This document shows, piece by piece, positions 50,273 to 61,300 of a stretch of 64,000 nt of DNA (position 1 is its first letter; every line of letters starts with the position of its first letter). A program made the translations under genes and the position numbers. Under the pieces are notes generated by a model. The model worked only from the letters and a program-made list of their open reading frames with translations. It was not told where the DNA came from and did no database searches. This stretch comes from Aurantiochytrium sp. KH105 (Eukaryota > Sar > Bigyra > Thraustochytrida > Thraustochytriidae), in NCBI GenBank assembly GCA_003116975.1, contig BGKB01000007.1, positions 124,001 through 188,000 of the forward strand, given 5' to 3'.

Positions 50273-51202
50273 CTTCTCTGTTTGTGTATGCGTTGCCTCG
50301 TTCGTACTTCGAAGAGAGTTTCCTTGCGAGGGCCGAAGCGTAGTGGTTCTGTTCGCGCACGTGCAGCGCCTCGACTCTCCAATCTCGAAGGTCTGCACTT
50401 GCCTCCTCTTCGCTGCGCTGCTTTGCGCGGCTCTACTCTGCGCAGCTCTTCGAAATACTCTTGACAAACACACGCGCACTCAAGCCCACGCCAAGCCGTC
50501 GCTGCTCCAGCGAGCGAGCCTACGTCGGCGCGAATCGATCGATCAATCAATCGATCGGTCGGGTCCGAGTCAATCGGGGTCTGCGCCGCCAACCAGCCAG
50601 ACGAAGAGCGAGTGAGCGAGCCGATAATGCTCGCTCAAGTGTCATGCATATGCATACAAAATGACTCCGCGGGCGCGGGAGCGGGCGCGCGAATCGGTCG
50701 CACGACGACAATAATATCAATCTCAGGAGTAGATTTGCGAAAATAAAATTGGAAAAGGAGAAAAAGAGAAAAGGGTAGAGTTATGTCGATCAATGGTGAT
50801 AAGGTTGTTGATTTTTTTCCAATTGTCCGATGGCTGATGGTCACACGACCGTAGCAGACAGATTGCAGTTTTTACGCGCCTGGGAAAAAGGACAGAACAC
50901 ACGGAGGCATGTGTACGATGAGTACACGAGACGAAGATGGGTCCGCGGCCCGCAGATCGAAAACATGTCTCTGGCCTCACAGTTCAAAGTAAGTGTTCCA
51001 TCGAGAGCGGCGCGGTCCATGTCCTCGAGCCGCGCAATGCTGGTAAAGTTGTGCCCCAACACTGCATGACTTATTCGCTTTCTCGCCCCTATTTTCCTTC
51101 CCTTCCCTTGTACACGAACGCTCTTGTGAAATGTTGCAATGAATGGCGTCAGCAAACTGGGGAAAGAGGAGGGTGAGAAAAGAATCCTCGGATAAAGACG
51201 GC
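50273..51202. other. Intergenic region AAMP / RAB6
   Basis: 930 bp. Part is AT-richer than usual (50700-50830). It holds the candidate two-exon microgene at 50830-51176 and the AAMP promoter. Confidence 0.45.
50830..51176 (+). CDS. Candidate small two-exon gene, unknown
   Basis: Tentative. An ATG at 50830 opens 53 codons (MADGHTTVADRLQFLRAWEK and on) of normal-looking charged helical sequence that runs exactly into a consensus donor, AAA|GTAAGT, at 50989. A pyrimidine-rich tract near 51065-51110 is followed by an AG at about 51149. Joining there adds a short tail (QTGERGG) and a stop at 51176, giving about 60 aa. The peptide is basic with a HVYDEYTRRRW segment and resembles no family I know. 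A single-exon read-through of 79 aa is the alternative. Support is the donor and the codon pattern only. Confidence 0.3.
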
Positions 51203-52877
<1,675 letters not shown>

Positions 52878-54791
52878 TTAAAAGTCGTGATTTTGCGGCA
52901 GCTGATGAAGCTTCACAACGGGAAGCTCAACGTGCGACGGATGCTCTGCGGAAAAGTGAATCGCGTTCGTCGCACTGCGACGGTCCCAAAAGTGTTCCTC
53001 GTCAATATCTTCATCCGAATTCGGATTGGGCTTGTAGTAAGGGGCCGAAGAGGAAGTCACCGTGACACGAATAGAGTGCTCTCGATTGAAGACATACGAA
53101 GTCGGCCAGAGGTCCAGCGAGATGTTATAAATCTTGCCTGGCTCCATGGGTGTGCTCACCCAACGCGGGTCGTCTCGCCAGCGCATGCGCTGCATTCCAG
53201 AACGGACAAGCATGGATCGCTCCCCATCGGGATATACGTCCGTCAGCGAGACGACGAAGTCTGTGTCGCGAGCAGAGCTTGACACAAAGAGATTGGCAAA
53301 AATCCGTCCAGTCACCGCTACGGAGTCTTCCAGACGAGGAGTCGTAAAAACGAGGACGTCGTCGCGTTTCTCGTTTGCTGATTGGTCCTCAGAGCCGCAG
53401 CCGTGGCCCAGCATTGCAAGAATCAGATTCGTGCCGCCTCGGGTGGGCACAGGCCGACTTGGATGATAGCGAAATCGAAGGATGCCTGGATCGCTTGCAG
53501 CTGCGGCAGGAGATGAGGAAAGAGTGTTTTCGTCTGCCAAATAGAGTCTCCAGGGCTTTGAAAGAGGCCAGTCGTCGAGTGAAGTCCAATAGTTTCCGTC
53601 GTGAGGCCAGTTGCCGTCGAAATGTGTTGGCCCCTGGACGAAAAAGTTGACACGTTTTACTCTGCGTCGAAAGGGGCCCCACCGGCCTGCAAACGCCTCG
53701 GTAACATATCCATAGGCGTTGACCCAAGCCTTGGACTCGTGCAAAGAGGTTGTAGAAATTGGATTGAAGAGCTCACAGTGACCTGAAGGTCCCACGAAGA
53801 TTGTATGATTGCGGCGCACGGCCGGATGACTACGCGCCGACAAGGCGTCAAAGGCGCGAAGGTGATGACCGCAGAAAATGTCCCACCATCCAGAAAGGTG
53901 GACCGTTGGCCACGCGACACCTTCGACAAAGTTGTCAGCCTCGACTTTACTGTACCAACTGCTGAGCGCTTCGTGCGCCTTGATCTCTGGCAGCGTTTGC
54001 AAAAGGGAATGTCCGCGCGTGGATGCAGCCATGGACGCCATCCAGCCTTCAATGAGGCCCTCGCGAAATGCGCCGCCTGGATAAATGGTTTCGTGCGCAT
54101 TTCCTGACGCAAGCATGAGAAACTGGCCCTTGAGCCAAGGCGGTCGCGACACTATTTGCGCAAAAGCACCGCATGCGTCGGCGCTGATGCCTGCAGTGTA
54201 AACCTCGCCATTGCTCCACGATTGCTTTGCGATCCAGGCCATAGTGTCGTAGCCGTCCTCGCCGTCGTTTTTCCACATGCTGAATTTGCCCCCGCTCAAG
54301 AACGTGCCCCGCTGGTCTTGAATCACGGCCACCATGTCGTTGGATGCGACAAAGAGATCTGCGATTTGATCGGATGTTGGACCGTACGGCGATCTGGCAA
54401 GTAGCGTGGGGCGCCTCTCACCTAGTTCCAAGCTTGGACGGATGACCACTGTGTCGAGAAGCACGCCATCCCGCATGGCGACTTGGTGGCGCGACACAAA
54501 GCGTTCCGGCTCGCCCTGCTGCGTCTGGCCAGTGATCGCATCCTTTGCGCGGTGAATGAACTTGTCAAAACCCGCAAGCTTGGGCCAGATGCCTTCGCCT
54601 GTAAGCAGGCTGTCGACGGTTCTTGGGCCAGGTTGCGGTTCTAGCTGGGATTCCGCTGTCCAAACTTGGCTGTGCTCTTCGGCAAGCGCGCGAGGCGTTG
54701 CAAGCGCTAGAATGGCAAGCGCCAGCAGACCGCCAGAGACCACGCATCTGCGAAGCGCGCGCGTCGCGGTCGCGGTCCCGGCCATCTTCAT
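52878..54791 (-). CDS. Secreted CocE/NonD-type alpha/beta hydrolase (X-Pro dipeptidyl-peptidase-like)
   Basis: 637 aa. CocE-like enzymes are serine hydrolases, including cocaine esterase, glutaryl-7-ACA acylase and X-Pro dipeptidyl peptidase. After a signal peptide or anchor (about 12-34, CVVSGGLLALAILALATPRA) the catalytic domain shows RDGVLLDTVVIRPS, TLLARSPYG, DQRGTFLSGGKF, the nucleophile region YTAGISADACGAFAQ, the Asp region LSGWWDIFCGHHLRAFD and the His region VGPSGHCELF. The C-terminal jelly-roll domain (about 390-630) has TRIFANLFVSSSARDTDFVV-like strands and RVTVTSSSAPYYKPNPN. The nucleophile elbow GISADAC differs from the usual G-x-S-Y-x-G. The ATG at 54791 is chosen; upstream the frame reaches a TTG. 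The true substrate is unknown. Confidence 0.85.
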   Translation of the reverse strand: MKMAGTATATRALRRCVVSGGLLALAILALATPRALAEEHSQVWTAESQLEPQPGPRTVDSLLTGEGIWPKLAGFDKFIHRAKDAITGQTQQGEPERFVSRHQVAMRDGVLLDTVVIRPSLELGERRPTLLARSPYGPTSDQIADLFVASNDMVAVIQDQRGTFLSGGKFSMWKNDGEDGYDTMAWIAKQSWSNGEVYTAGISADACGAFAQIVSRPPWLKGQFLMLASGNAHETIYPGGAFREGLIEGWMASMAASTRGHSLLQTLPEIKAHEALSSWYSKVEADNFVEGVAWPTVHLSGWWDIFCGHHLRAFDALSARSHPAVRRNHTIFVGPSGHCELFNPISTTSLHESKAWVNAYGYVTEAFAGRWGPFRRRVKRVNFFVQGPTHFDGNWPHDGNYWTSLDDWPLSKPWRLYLADENTLSSSPAAAASDPGILRFRYHPSRPVPTRGGTNLILAMLGHGCGSEDQSANEKRDDVLVFTTPRLEDSVAVTGRIFANLFVSSSARDTDFVVSLTDVYPDGERSMLVRSGMQRMRWRDDPRWVSTPMEPGKIYNISLDLWPTSYVFNREHSIRVTVTSSSAPYYKPNPNSDEDIDEEHFWDRRSATNAIHFSAEHPSHVELPVVKLHQLPQNHDF

Positions 54792-55426
54792 TGGATTTTG
54801 CGGAAAATTCACAAATGTGGCGAGATACAGACCAGAAACATGAGACCCCCAAAAGACTATGGCCCTGCAACTAGCAGCGTGGCGATACGCGTCGCAAACA
54901 TGGCTTTGCCTTTCTTGTGCTCTTCGCAGCTCCTTTCTCACGACGAGGGTCGGTCTCTCGCCAGACAAGCGCCTGCGCTGGGCTCGATCTCCCCATGCTC
55001 GCTCGGACCGAGGAAGTATGTCTGCCCCTCTTACGTCAGCGTGACCCAATAGCCCAAAAGATTAGCACGGCGACGGGGCGAGAGCGGTCACTCGTCAGTC
55101 ATACATCGAGAGCATCTTCGAGGCCAGGCGATGCTGCCGCTTGCAGGACCTGCTGTTTCCCGACCCAAGTAGGCCTCCCGTGGTCGCCGTACGCGCAGAA
55201 GCCGCGGGCGACGGCCTTCGGGCTGCAACTGCTCATCGTCTCGAGGTCGCCCGTCCGTCTCTCTCCCACGAAGGCTTCAAGCTGTACTCCGACCGAAGTG
55301 GGCCTGGCCGAAGGCCGCGAGACGCCGCGAGAAGACCATTCCCGCAAGCCAAACTCCGCGCGCGACCTCGCGACCTCGCGGCCTCGCGGCGGGACCGAGC
55401 GACGGGCGGGCGAGGCGGCGCGCGAG
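54792..55426. other. Divergent intergenic region, CocE hydrolase / ThrRS
   Basis: 635 bp between divergent starts. The ThrRS frame stays open through it, but there is no ATG in frame before 55427 and no conserved sequence. Confidence 0.5.
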
Positions 55427-57970
55427 ATGCTCGCGCAGGCGCGGCTGGCGCTGGCGCGGCGGCCGCTCGCGGGCGCGAGGCTCGCGCAGGCGGCGCAGGC
55501 ATGGCCATGGGCCGCGCGCCATGACGCGGCGGCGGCGGCGGCGGCGCGCGGCGGCGCGACGCGGCTCGCGAGCGGCGGCGGCGGCGGCGGCGACAAGAAG
55601 GCGGCCGCGGAGGAGCGCAGAAGACGCAGCGAGGCGTCCAAGGCCATCGTGGACCATCGCAAGGCCGTCTGGGACGCCGAGCGCGCCAGACAAGAGGAGC
55701 GCGGGCCCGTGCTACCACCTCTGCACGTCCGCGAGGTGCGCGCGCCAGGCGAACACGAGGTTGCGCAAGGCGTTGACGCGACGACGACGGCGCCCCAGGA
55801 CCTGCCGTGGATGCAGGCCAAGGACCTCGTGGTCGCTCGTGTGAGCTTTGGCAAAGACGCAGCCACGAGCGTACTTGCAGACCTCGCGAGCCCGCTCGCC
55901 AGCGTCCTCGAAGGCCGAGAAGAGGAAATCGAGGCTGGCGCCGGTGTGGTGCAGGTGGAAGGTCTTGACTTTGGGTCGCCCGAGGGACGCGCGACTTTTT
56001 GGCACTCGAGTGCGCATGTTCTGGGCCACGCCCTCGAGATCGAGCTCGGGCATGGGGAAATCATGCTCGATGACGGTCCCGCGCTCGAGGCTGAGACGAC
56101 CGGCGCAGACGATAGTCTCGTCGCACCTGCACAAGGAGGCTTCTTTTACGACTTTGCCTACAAGCAGGACGCACAGAGCGCCCACGGAATCACGCCCGAA
56201 GACATCAAAAACATCAACAAGCAGGCCACCAAGGCGCTCAAGGGCAGTCCGCAATTCGAACGTTTGGAACTGCCCGCAGATGTCGCGCGTGAAATGTTTC
56301 GCTACAATGAACGCAAGCTGGAAATGATTGAGCGTCTGGGACCCGACGCCCGTCTCACGGCGTACCGCCTAGGGGATTTTATCGACCTCTGCCGCGGACC
56401 GCACGTGCCGAGCGCTGCGACGCTCGGGCGCGCCGGACACACGGTTCTGCGCGCCGCAGGACTCAATGACGGCTATCATGCGCAGCGCGTCTATGGCATC
56501 TCGTTTCCGGAAAAGTCCTCTCTCTTGGATTGGACGGAGCGTACAAAAATGGCCTCGGAGCGCGACCATCGCGTGCTTGGCCGTAAGCAAGGCTTGTTTT
56601 CCTTTGATCCCGTCAGCCCTGGAAGCGCGTTTGTATTGCCGCATGGAACCATCATCTACAATCGCCTCGTGGCCATGCTGCGCGACCAGTATGCCGCGCG
56701 GGGATACGAGGAGGTCATGACCCCGCTCATGTACCGAAGCTCGCTGTGGAAGCGCTCGGGCCATTTGCAAAACTACAAGGAGAACATGTTTCGTGTGACG
56801 GGACACGCTGACCCAGACCTTCCGCCCGCAAACGCTTCAGAAACAGAGGCCGATACGGTCACGGAGGACCCCGACCTTGATATTGCGCACAACCATGGTG
56901 CCTGCGCACATGGACCGACCTCGAGCCGCGAGTCGGACGAAGACGAGCACGAAATGGGATTGAAGCCTATGAACTGTCCGGGCCACTGCGTTCTTTTCGC
57001 ACAGACGCACAGATCTTTCCGTGAGCTGCCTGTGCGTATTGCTGACTTTTCAGCGCTCCACCGCAACGAAGCCTCGGGGGCACTTGGCGGACTCACGCGC
57101 TTGCGTCGCTTTCACCAGGATGACGCGCATATCTTTTGTCTGCCTTCGCAGATTGAGGAGGAGATTCTTTCGTGCATCGACTTTGTCAAGACCGTGTACA
57201 AGGATCTCTTTGGATTCAATTTCAAGATGGCCCTTTCAACGCGACCCCTCGATGGCAAGAGCATCGGAAGCGACGAGGAGTGGGACCGAGCCGAAGATGC
57301 GTTAGAAAAGGTCTTGGAGGCTACAGAATTGCCGTGGATCCGGGATCCCGGCGAGGCGGCTTTTTATGGCCCGAAGATCGACATTTCTGTCACCGATGCC
57401 CTCGGGCGCTCGCACCAGTGCGCCACTGTCCAGCTCGACTTTCAGCTGCCAGAACGCTTCGACCTCGAGTACGTTGCTCCGGACGGTTCGCGCCAGCGGC
57501 CGGTGATGATTCACCGCGCCGTGCTCGGGTCTGTCGAGCGGTTTCTGGCTATTCTGCTCGAGCACACGAATGGAAAGTGGCCTTTTTGGCTGAGCCCGCG
57601 ACAGATTGCAATTTTGCCTGTCGACAAAAGTCATGTCGAGGCTGCCGAAGCTGCTGCCAAGCAGCTTCGCGCAGGTGCTGCGCCAGAGGCTGATTTTATG
57701 ACGAGTCCCAGCGCAGCAGGACTCACCGTCACTGTTGATGCTTCGAACAACTCACTGGCGAAGCGCGTGCGGAACGCCCAGCAGGCGCCTTTTAGTGTGA
57801 TTGGTGTGATTGGGGACAAGGAAGTGGCCTCGCGTTCCATCACACTTCGCTCGAACGACGGTGCGACGATTCTAGAGGAGTTTTCATTGGACCTTGCAGC
57901 CGAGCAGGTCCGGCTCGCGCTCACGCGCCGATCCCCAACGCGATTTCCGTTTCAAGTGCCATCGTCTTGA
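55427..57970 (+). CDS. TARS: Threonyl-tRNA synthetase
   Basis: 847 aa, class II synthetase that charges tRNA-Thr. The Ala/Arg-rich N-terminus (about 1-60) looks like a mitochondrial targeting sequence. A TGS-like domain (about 130-190) is followed by the editing domain with HSSAHVLGHALE (the HxxxH site). The catalytic core has NCPGHC (zinc Cys), motif 2 RFHQDDAHIFC and motif 3 GSVERFLAILLEH. The anticodon-binding domain (about 720-847) begins WLSPRQIAILPV. An acidic/His-rich insert of about 40 residues lies between KENMFRVTG and MGLKPMNCPGH. Since no other start is obvious, one gene may serve both cytosol and mitochondrion, perhaps by alternative starts. This is inference. Confidence 0.93.
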   Translation: MLAQARLALARRPLAGARLAQAAQAWPWAARHDAAAAAAARGGATRLASGGGGGGDKKAAAEERRRRSEASKAIVDHRKAVWDAERARQEERGPVLPPLHVREVRAPGEHEVAQGVDATTTAPQDLPWMQAKDLVVARVSFGKDAATSVLADLASPLASVLEGREEEIEAGAGVVQVEGLDFGSPEGRATFWHSSAHVLGHALEIELGHGEIMLDDGPALEAETTGADDSLVAPAQGGFFYDFAYKQDAQSAHGITPEDIKNINKQATKALKGSPQFERLELPADVAREMFRYNERKLEMIERLGPDARLTAYRLGDFIDLCRGPHVPSAATLGRAGHTVLRAAGLNDGYHAQRVYGISFPEKSSLLDWTERTKMASERDHRVLGRKQGLFSFDPVSPGSAFVLPHGTIIYNRLVAMLRDQYAARGYEEVMTPLMYRSSLWKRSGHLQNYKENMFRVTGHADPDLPPANASETEADTVTEDPDLDIAHNHGACAHGPTSSRESDEDEHEMGLKPMNCPGHCVLFAQTHRSFRELPVRIADFSALHRNEASGALGGLTRLRRFHQDDAHIFCLPSQIEEEILSCIDFVKTVYKDLFGFNFKMALSTRPLDGKSIGSDEEWDRAEDALEKVLEATELPWIRDPGEAAFYGPKIDISVTDALGRSHQCATVQLDFQLPERFDLEYVAPDGSRQRPVMIHRAVLGSVERFLAILLEHTNGKWPFWLSPRQIAILPVDKSHVEAAEAAAKQLRAGAAPEADFMTSPSAAGLTVTVDASNNSLAKRVRNAQQAPFSVIGVIGDKEVASRSITLRSNDGATILEEFSLDLAAEQVRLALTRRSPTRFPFQVPSS

Positions 57971-58356
57971 TGACTTCGACCCCCAAGGATCGATCAAAGT
58001 AGGGTAGATGCAGCAGCAGCAGCAGTAGCAGCAGCGGCAGCAGCAGTAGCGCAAAGCATTCCTTTTACTTTTGTTCGTTTATGATTATAATGCATGAACG
58101 ATGTGTGGAGGCTGTCAATTTGCACACGATTGATTGGTATGATGGATGAATAAGACCAATTTGCGTTTTCAAATATTTCTTTTTATGATTTCCGATAATT
58201 TGATGCTTTGGATGATTGCCGGATGTATGAAATTGAGATGATGCCAGCTTAAATGATGACGTCGCGTCGTGCTGAACTTCTTTCATCCTTTTGCATACGT
58301 GTTTGAGGGGGAAGGTGACCTGACTCGGCTTCCCAGATGCCAAGAATCTACAGGAT
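57971..58356. other. Convergent 3' region with (AGC)n
   Basis: 386 bp between the ThrRS and ABCD 3' ends. It has an imperfect (AGC)n run at about 58011-58051, then AT-rich DNA. No gene seen. Confidence 0.55.
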
Positions 58357-61300
58357 CTACTTGCTGATAGGACCAATTTCCCAGCCCTCTTCGTTGACTT
58401 CGTCTCCGAGACGAAGCTCTTCCTCGTGGTACTCGGGAAGAGCAAGGCGCTGCGAGATGGTGATAAGCGTGATACCAGCCTTGGCGGCAATCTGATAAGC
58501 TTTGAGCTCGGCGTCCACAGAGACCGCGCTAGTAGCCTCGTCAATGACAGCAAACTTGGGTTCGTGGTAAAAGAGACGCGCCATACCAATGCGCTGTTGC
58601 TCACCAAGAGAGAGGGTGTCCTCCCACTTGGCGACAGCGAACCAACCGCCCTCGCGGTCAACAAGGTACTCGACACCAACGAGGGAGAGCAACTCGCGAA
58701 AGTGTTTGTCGTGCTCCGGGGTAAAGTCTTGCTCGGAAACCTCCTCCGGGTAGCAAATCTGCGAGGCAAGCGAGCCCTGGACAGAGTAGGGTTTCTGAGG
58801 GACAAGGAAGACCTCGGCAGGGGTGACGGTGCCGTCTTCACCACAGGGGCGAGAGATGAAGGCCGAGCCATCCTTGGGCGGAATCGGCCAGAGACCCGCG
58901 AGAACACGCTGAAGCGAAGACTTGCCCGAAGCCGTCGGGCCAGTCACCAGGAGCGAGTGGCCAGGGTTGACCTTGAAGTTGAGATTGGAAGCGACGCAGA
59001 GGTTGCCGGGCGCGACAATGTCGACGTTGTGGAACTCGATCGAGCCGTCCTCGGAAGAACGGAGCTCTCCCTGCGTCACATGCTGCGTGGAGAGTTCCTG
59101 GAGGACATAGTAGAAATCGGTCACGTTCTCGAGGGTGCCAACAAACTGACCGAGCTGCTCCGCAAGGTCGAAGGCGTCGCCAAAGGACTTGAAGGTGGCC
59201 ATGACAATCTGCTGAATGTACTCACCCATGGAGGAGATGTAGGAACCATCGCCGCGGAGCACCGAGTCGTCTGAGTGAAAGCCCTGCGCAAAGAGCATCC
59301 GAAGAGCAAAGGCCACGAGATCGGGGGTCTGCTTGATGCTAAAGTTCTGGAAGAGCTGGAATCGAAAGTTGAGGATTTGCGACTGCTTAATGTGCGCGGC
59401 GAGGTCGTCGAGACGGCCATCGGCGATCTCACGCTCAACGTCGTCACCACCGAAAAAGGCGACACTCTCGGTGTGCACGGTGAGACGGTTGTGCACGGCG
59501 CGAAAGCGGCCCTCGAGCTCGAACTCCTTGCGCTGAATGGCGCGAAAGTTGGGCACAATGAAGCGCATGACAGCAGCAGCGCCGCCCATGTAGCCAATGA
59601 CGTAGGTCATGCCGCCGGCGCCAACCACACGGTACAACATGATCGAGTTGAAGGTGATGTCGAAGGCAGGCTTGAGCAGCGAGGTCCACAGCTCGGTGAG
59701 CGAAATTGAAAGGGTCTCGACCTGCTCGGCGATGCGCTCATCCGGATCGTCGATGCGGGTGTCGTGGTTCTGGACGTCGTAAAAGACATTGCTCTTAAAG
59801 TAAAGGTCCATGAGGGCCTTGGTGAGGCGCGAGCGCCAGGCCATGTTGAGAAACCACTTGTGCTTCATGAGAAGAGCATCAAAGACACTGAGAAAGGTCC
59901 GTGCGAGCGCGCCAGAGATCATGGCCCGCGCAAAGACGCCAAAGCTGTCCTGCGTCACCGTGGAGAGAATGTAGCCGTCGAAGCGAGCGATGGCGTCGGC
60001 CAAAAAGGTCTTGCCGACAATGAGGCTCGCGAGCAGGAGGACGCGCTTGGCCTCGGTATCACGCATGGACAAGCCCTGAGGCAAGAAAATGCGCATGAGA
60101 TCGACGAGACGCTTGCGGGTCGAGACAATGGGCAGCCCGTTCTTGGTCGTCTTGGCGAGCTTGTCGGTGGTGGCCTTGAGTTTTTCAGCAGCCTCTGCAT
60201 ATGGAGCGGAGCGCTTACGCAGACGCTCGCGCTCGAGAAGAGCATCTCCTTGGCCTTCCTTGAGGTAGGCGGCAGAGTAGCCGCCGACGGCGGACTCGCC
60301 CGAGTCGACGGCGGCAGCCTTTGCGGCACGCTCAATGATCTGGTCCTCGGCAACGCCCTCCTCCTTGAGCTCACGCTTCGCCTTGCCACGCTTGGTCTCG
60401 CGCCACTCCCAGCCACCCTCGCCATCGCCAAGAATGTTGAGGACCACATCGTGGTAGCGCTCAAGCACCGGGCGGTGCGAGATGGTAATGCAGGTTACGC
60501 CCTCAGCTTCGAGCTGCTCGTAAAAGCGACGCTCGAGAGAGGCCGAGACACCCGAGGAGCACTCATCGAGAATGAGAAACTGGGGCTTGTGGAAGAAGAC
60601 GCGAGCCATGGCAAGACGTTGCTTTTCGCCCATGCTGAGAATCGAGTCCCAGTTGACCTCGCGACCACGGCGCACATCCTCGCGGTCGAGCAGGTAGCCG
60701 AGATCGACCTTGTGCATGAGCGCCTCGAGCTGCTCGTCGGGGATCTTTTCGGCCTGGTGCTCGAGAAGAGGATAAAGCATGTTGGCCTGGAGAGATCCGA
60801 GGGCAACATAGGGCTTTTGCGGAAGGTAAAAGACCTCCTTATTGAGGCCGGGCTCGCCGCCACCGGGTTTGGTGATGGTGCCGGGCTCCGGAACGGGCCA
60901 GAGAGATCCGAGCGTGCGAAAGGTGGAGGACTTGCCGCTGCCGTTGACGCCCGTGAGAAGCATGGAGGTGCCGGCGTCAATGTGGAAGTTGAGGTCCTTG
61001 ATGAGGAGATGGCCAGTGGGCGTGTACACCTGGACGTCCTTGAACTCGATGCGCTTGGGGTTGTTGATAAACGTCGTGGAAGTGGCTTTTTTACGCTCAA
61101 ACTCGTCCATGGTGTTGAAGAGCTCGGTGAGGCGTTTGGCGGGGCCTTTCATGTTCATGAGCGTGCGCAGCACAGCAATGATGGTGCCCTGGGCAGACAT
61201 GGCGCGAATAAAGTACTCGGTAACGAAGCGGATGTGCGAGAAGAGCTCGGCATTGGCCGCGACCTTTTCCTTCTTGGTGGTGGCCTGACGCAGCGCTTCC

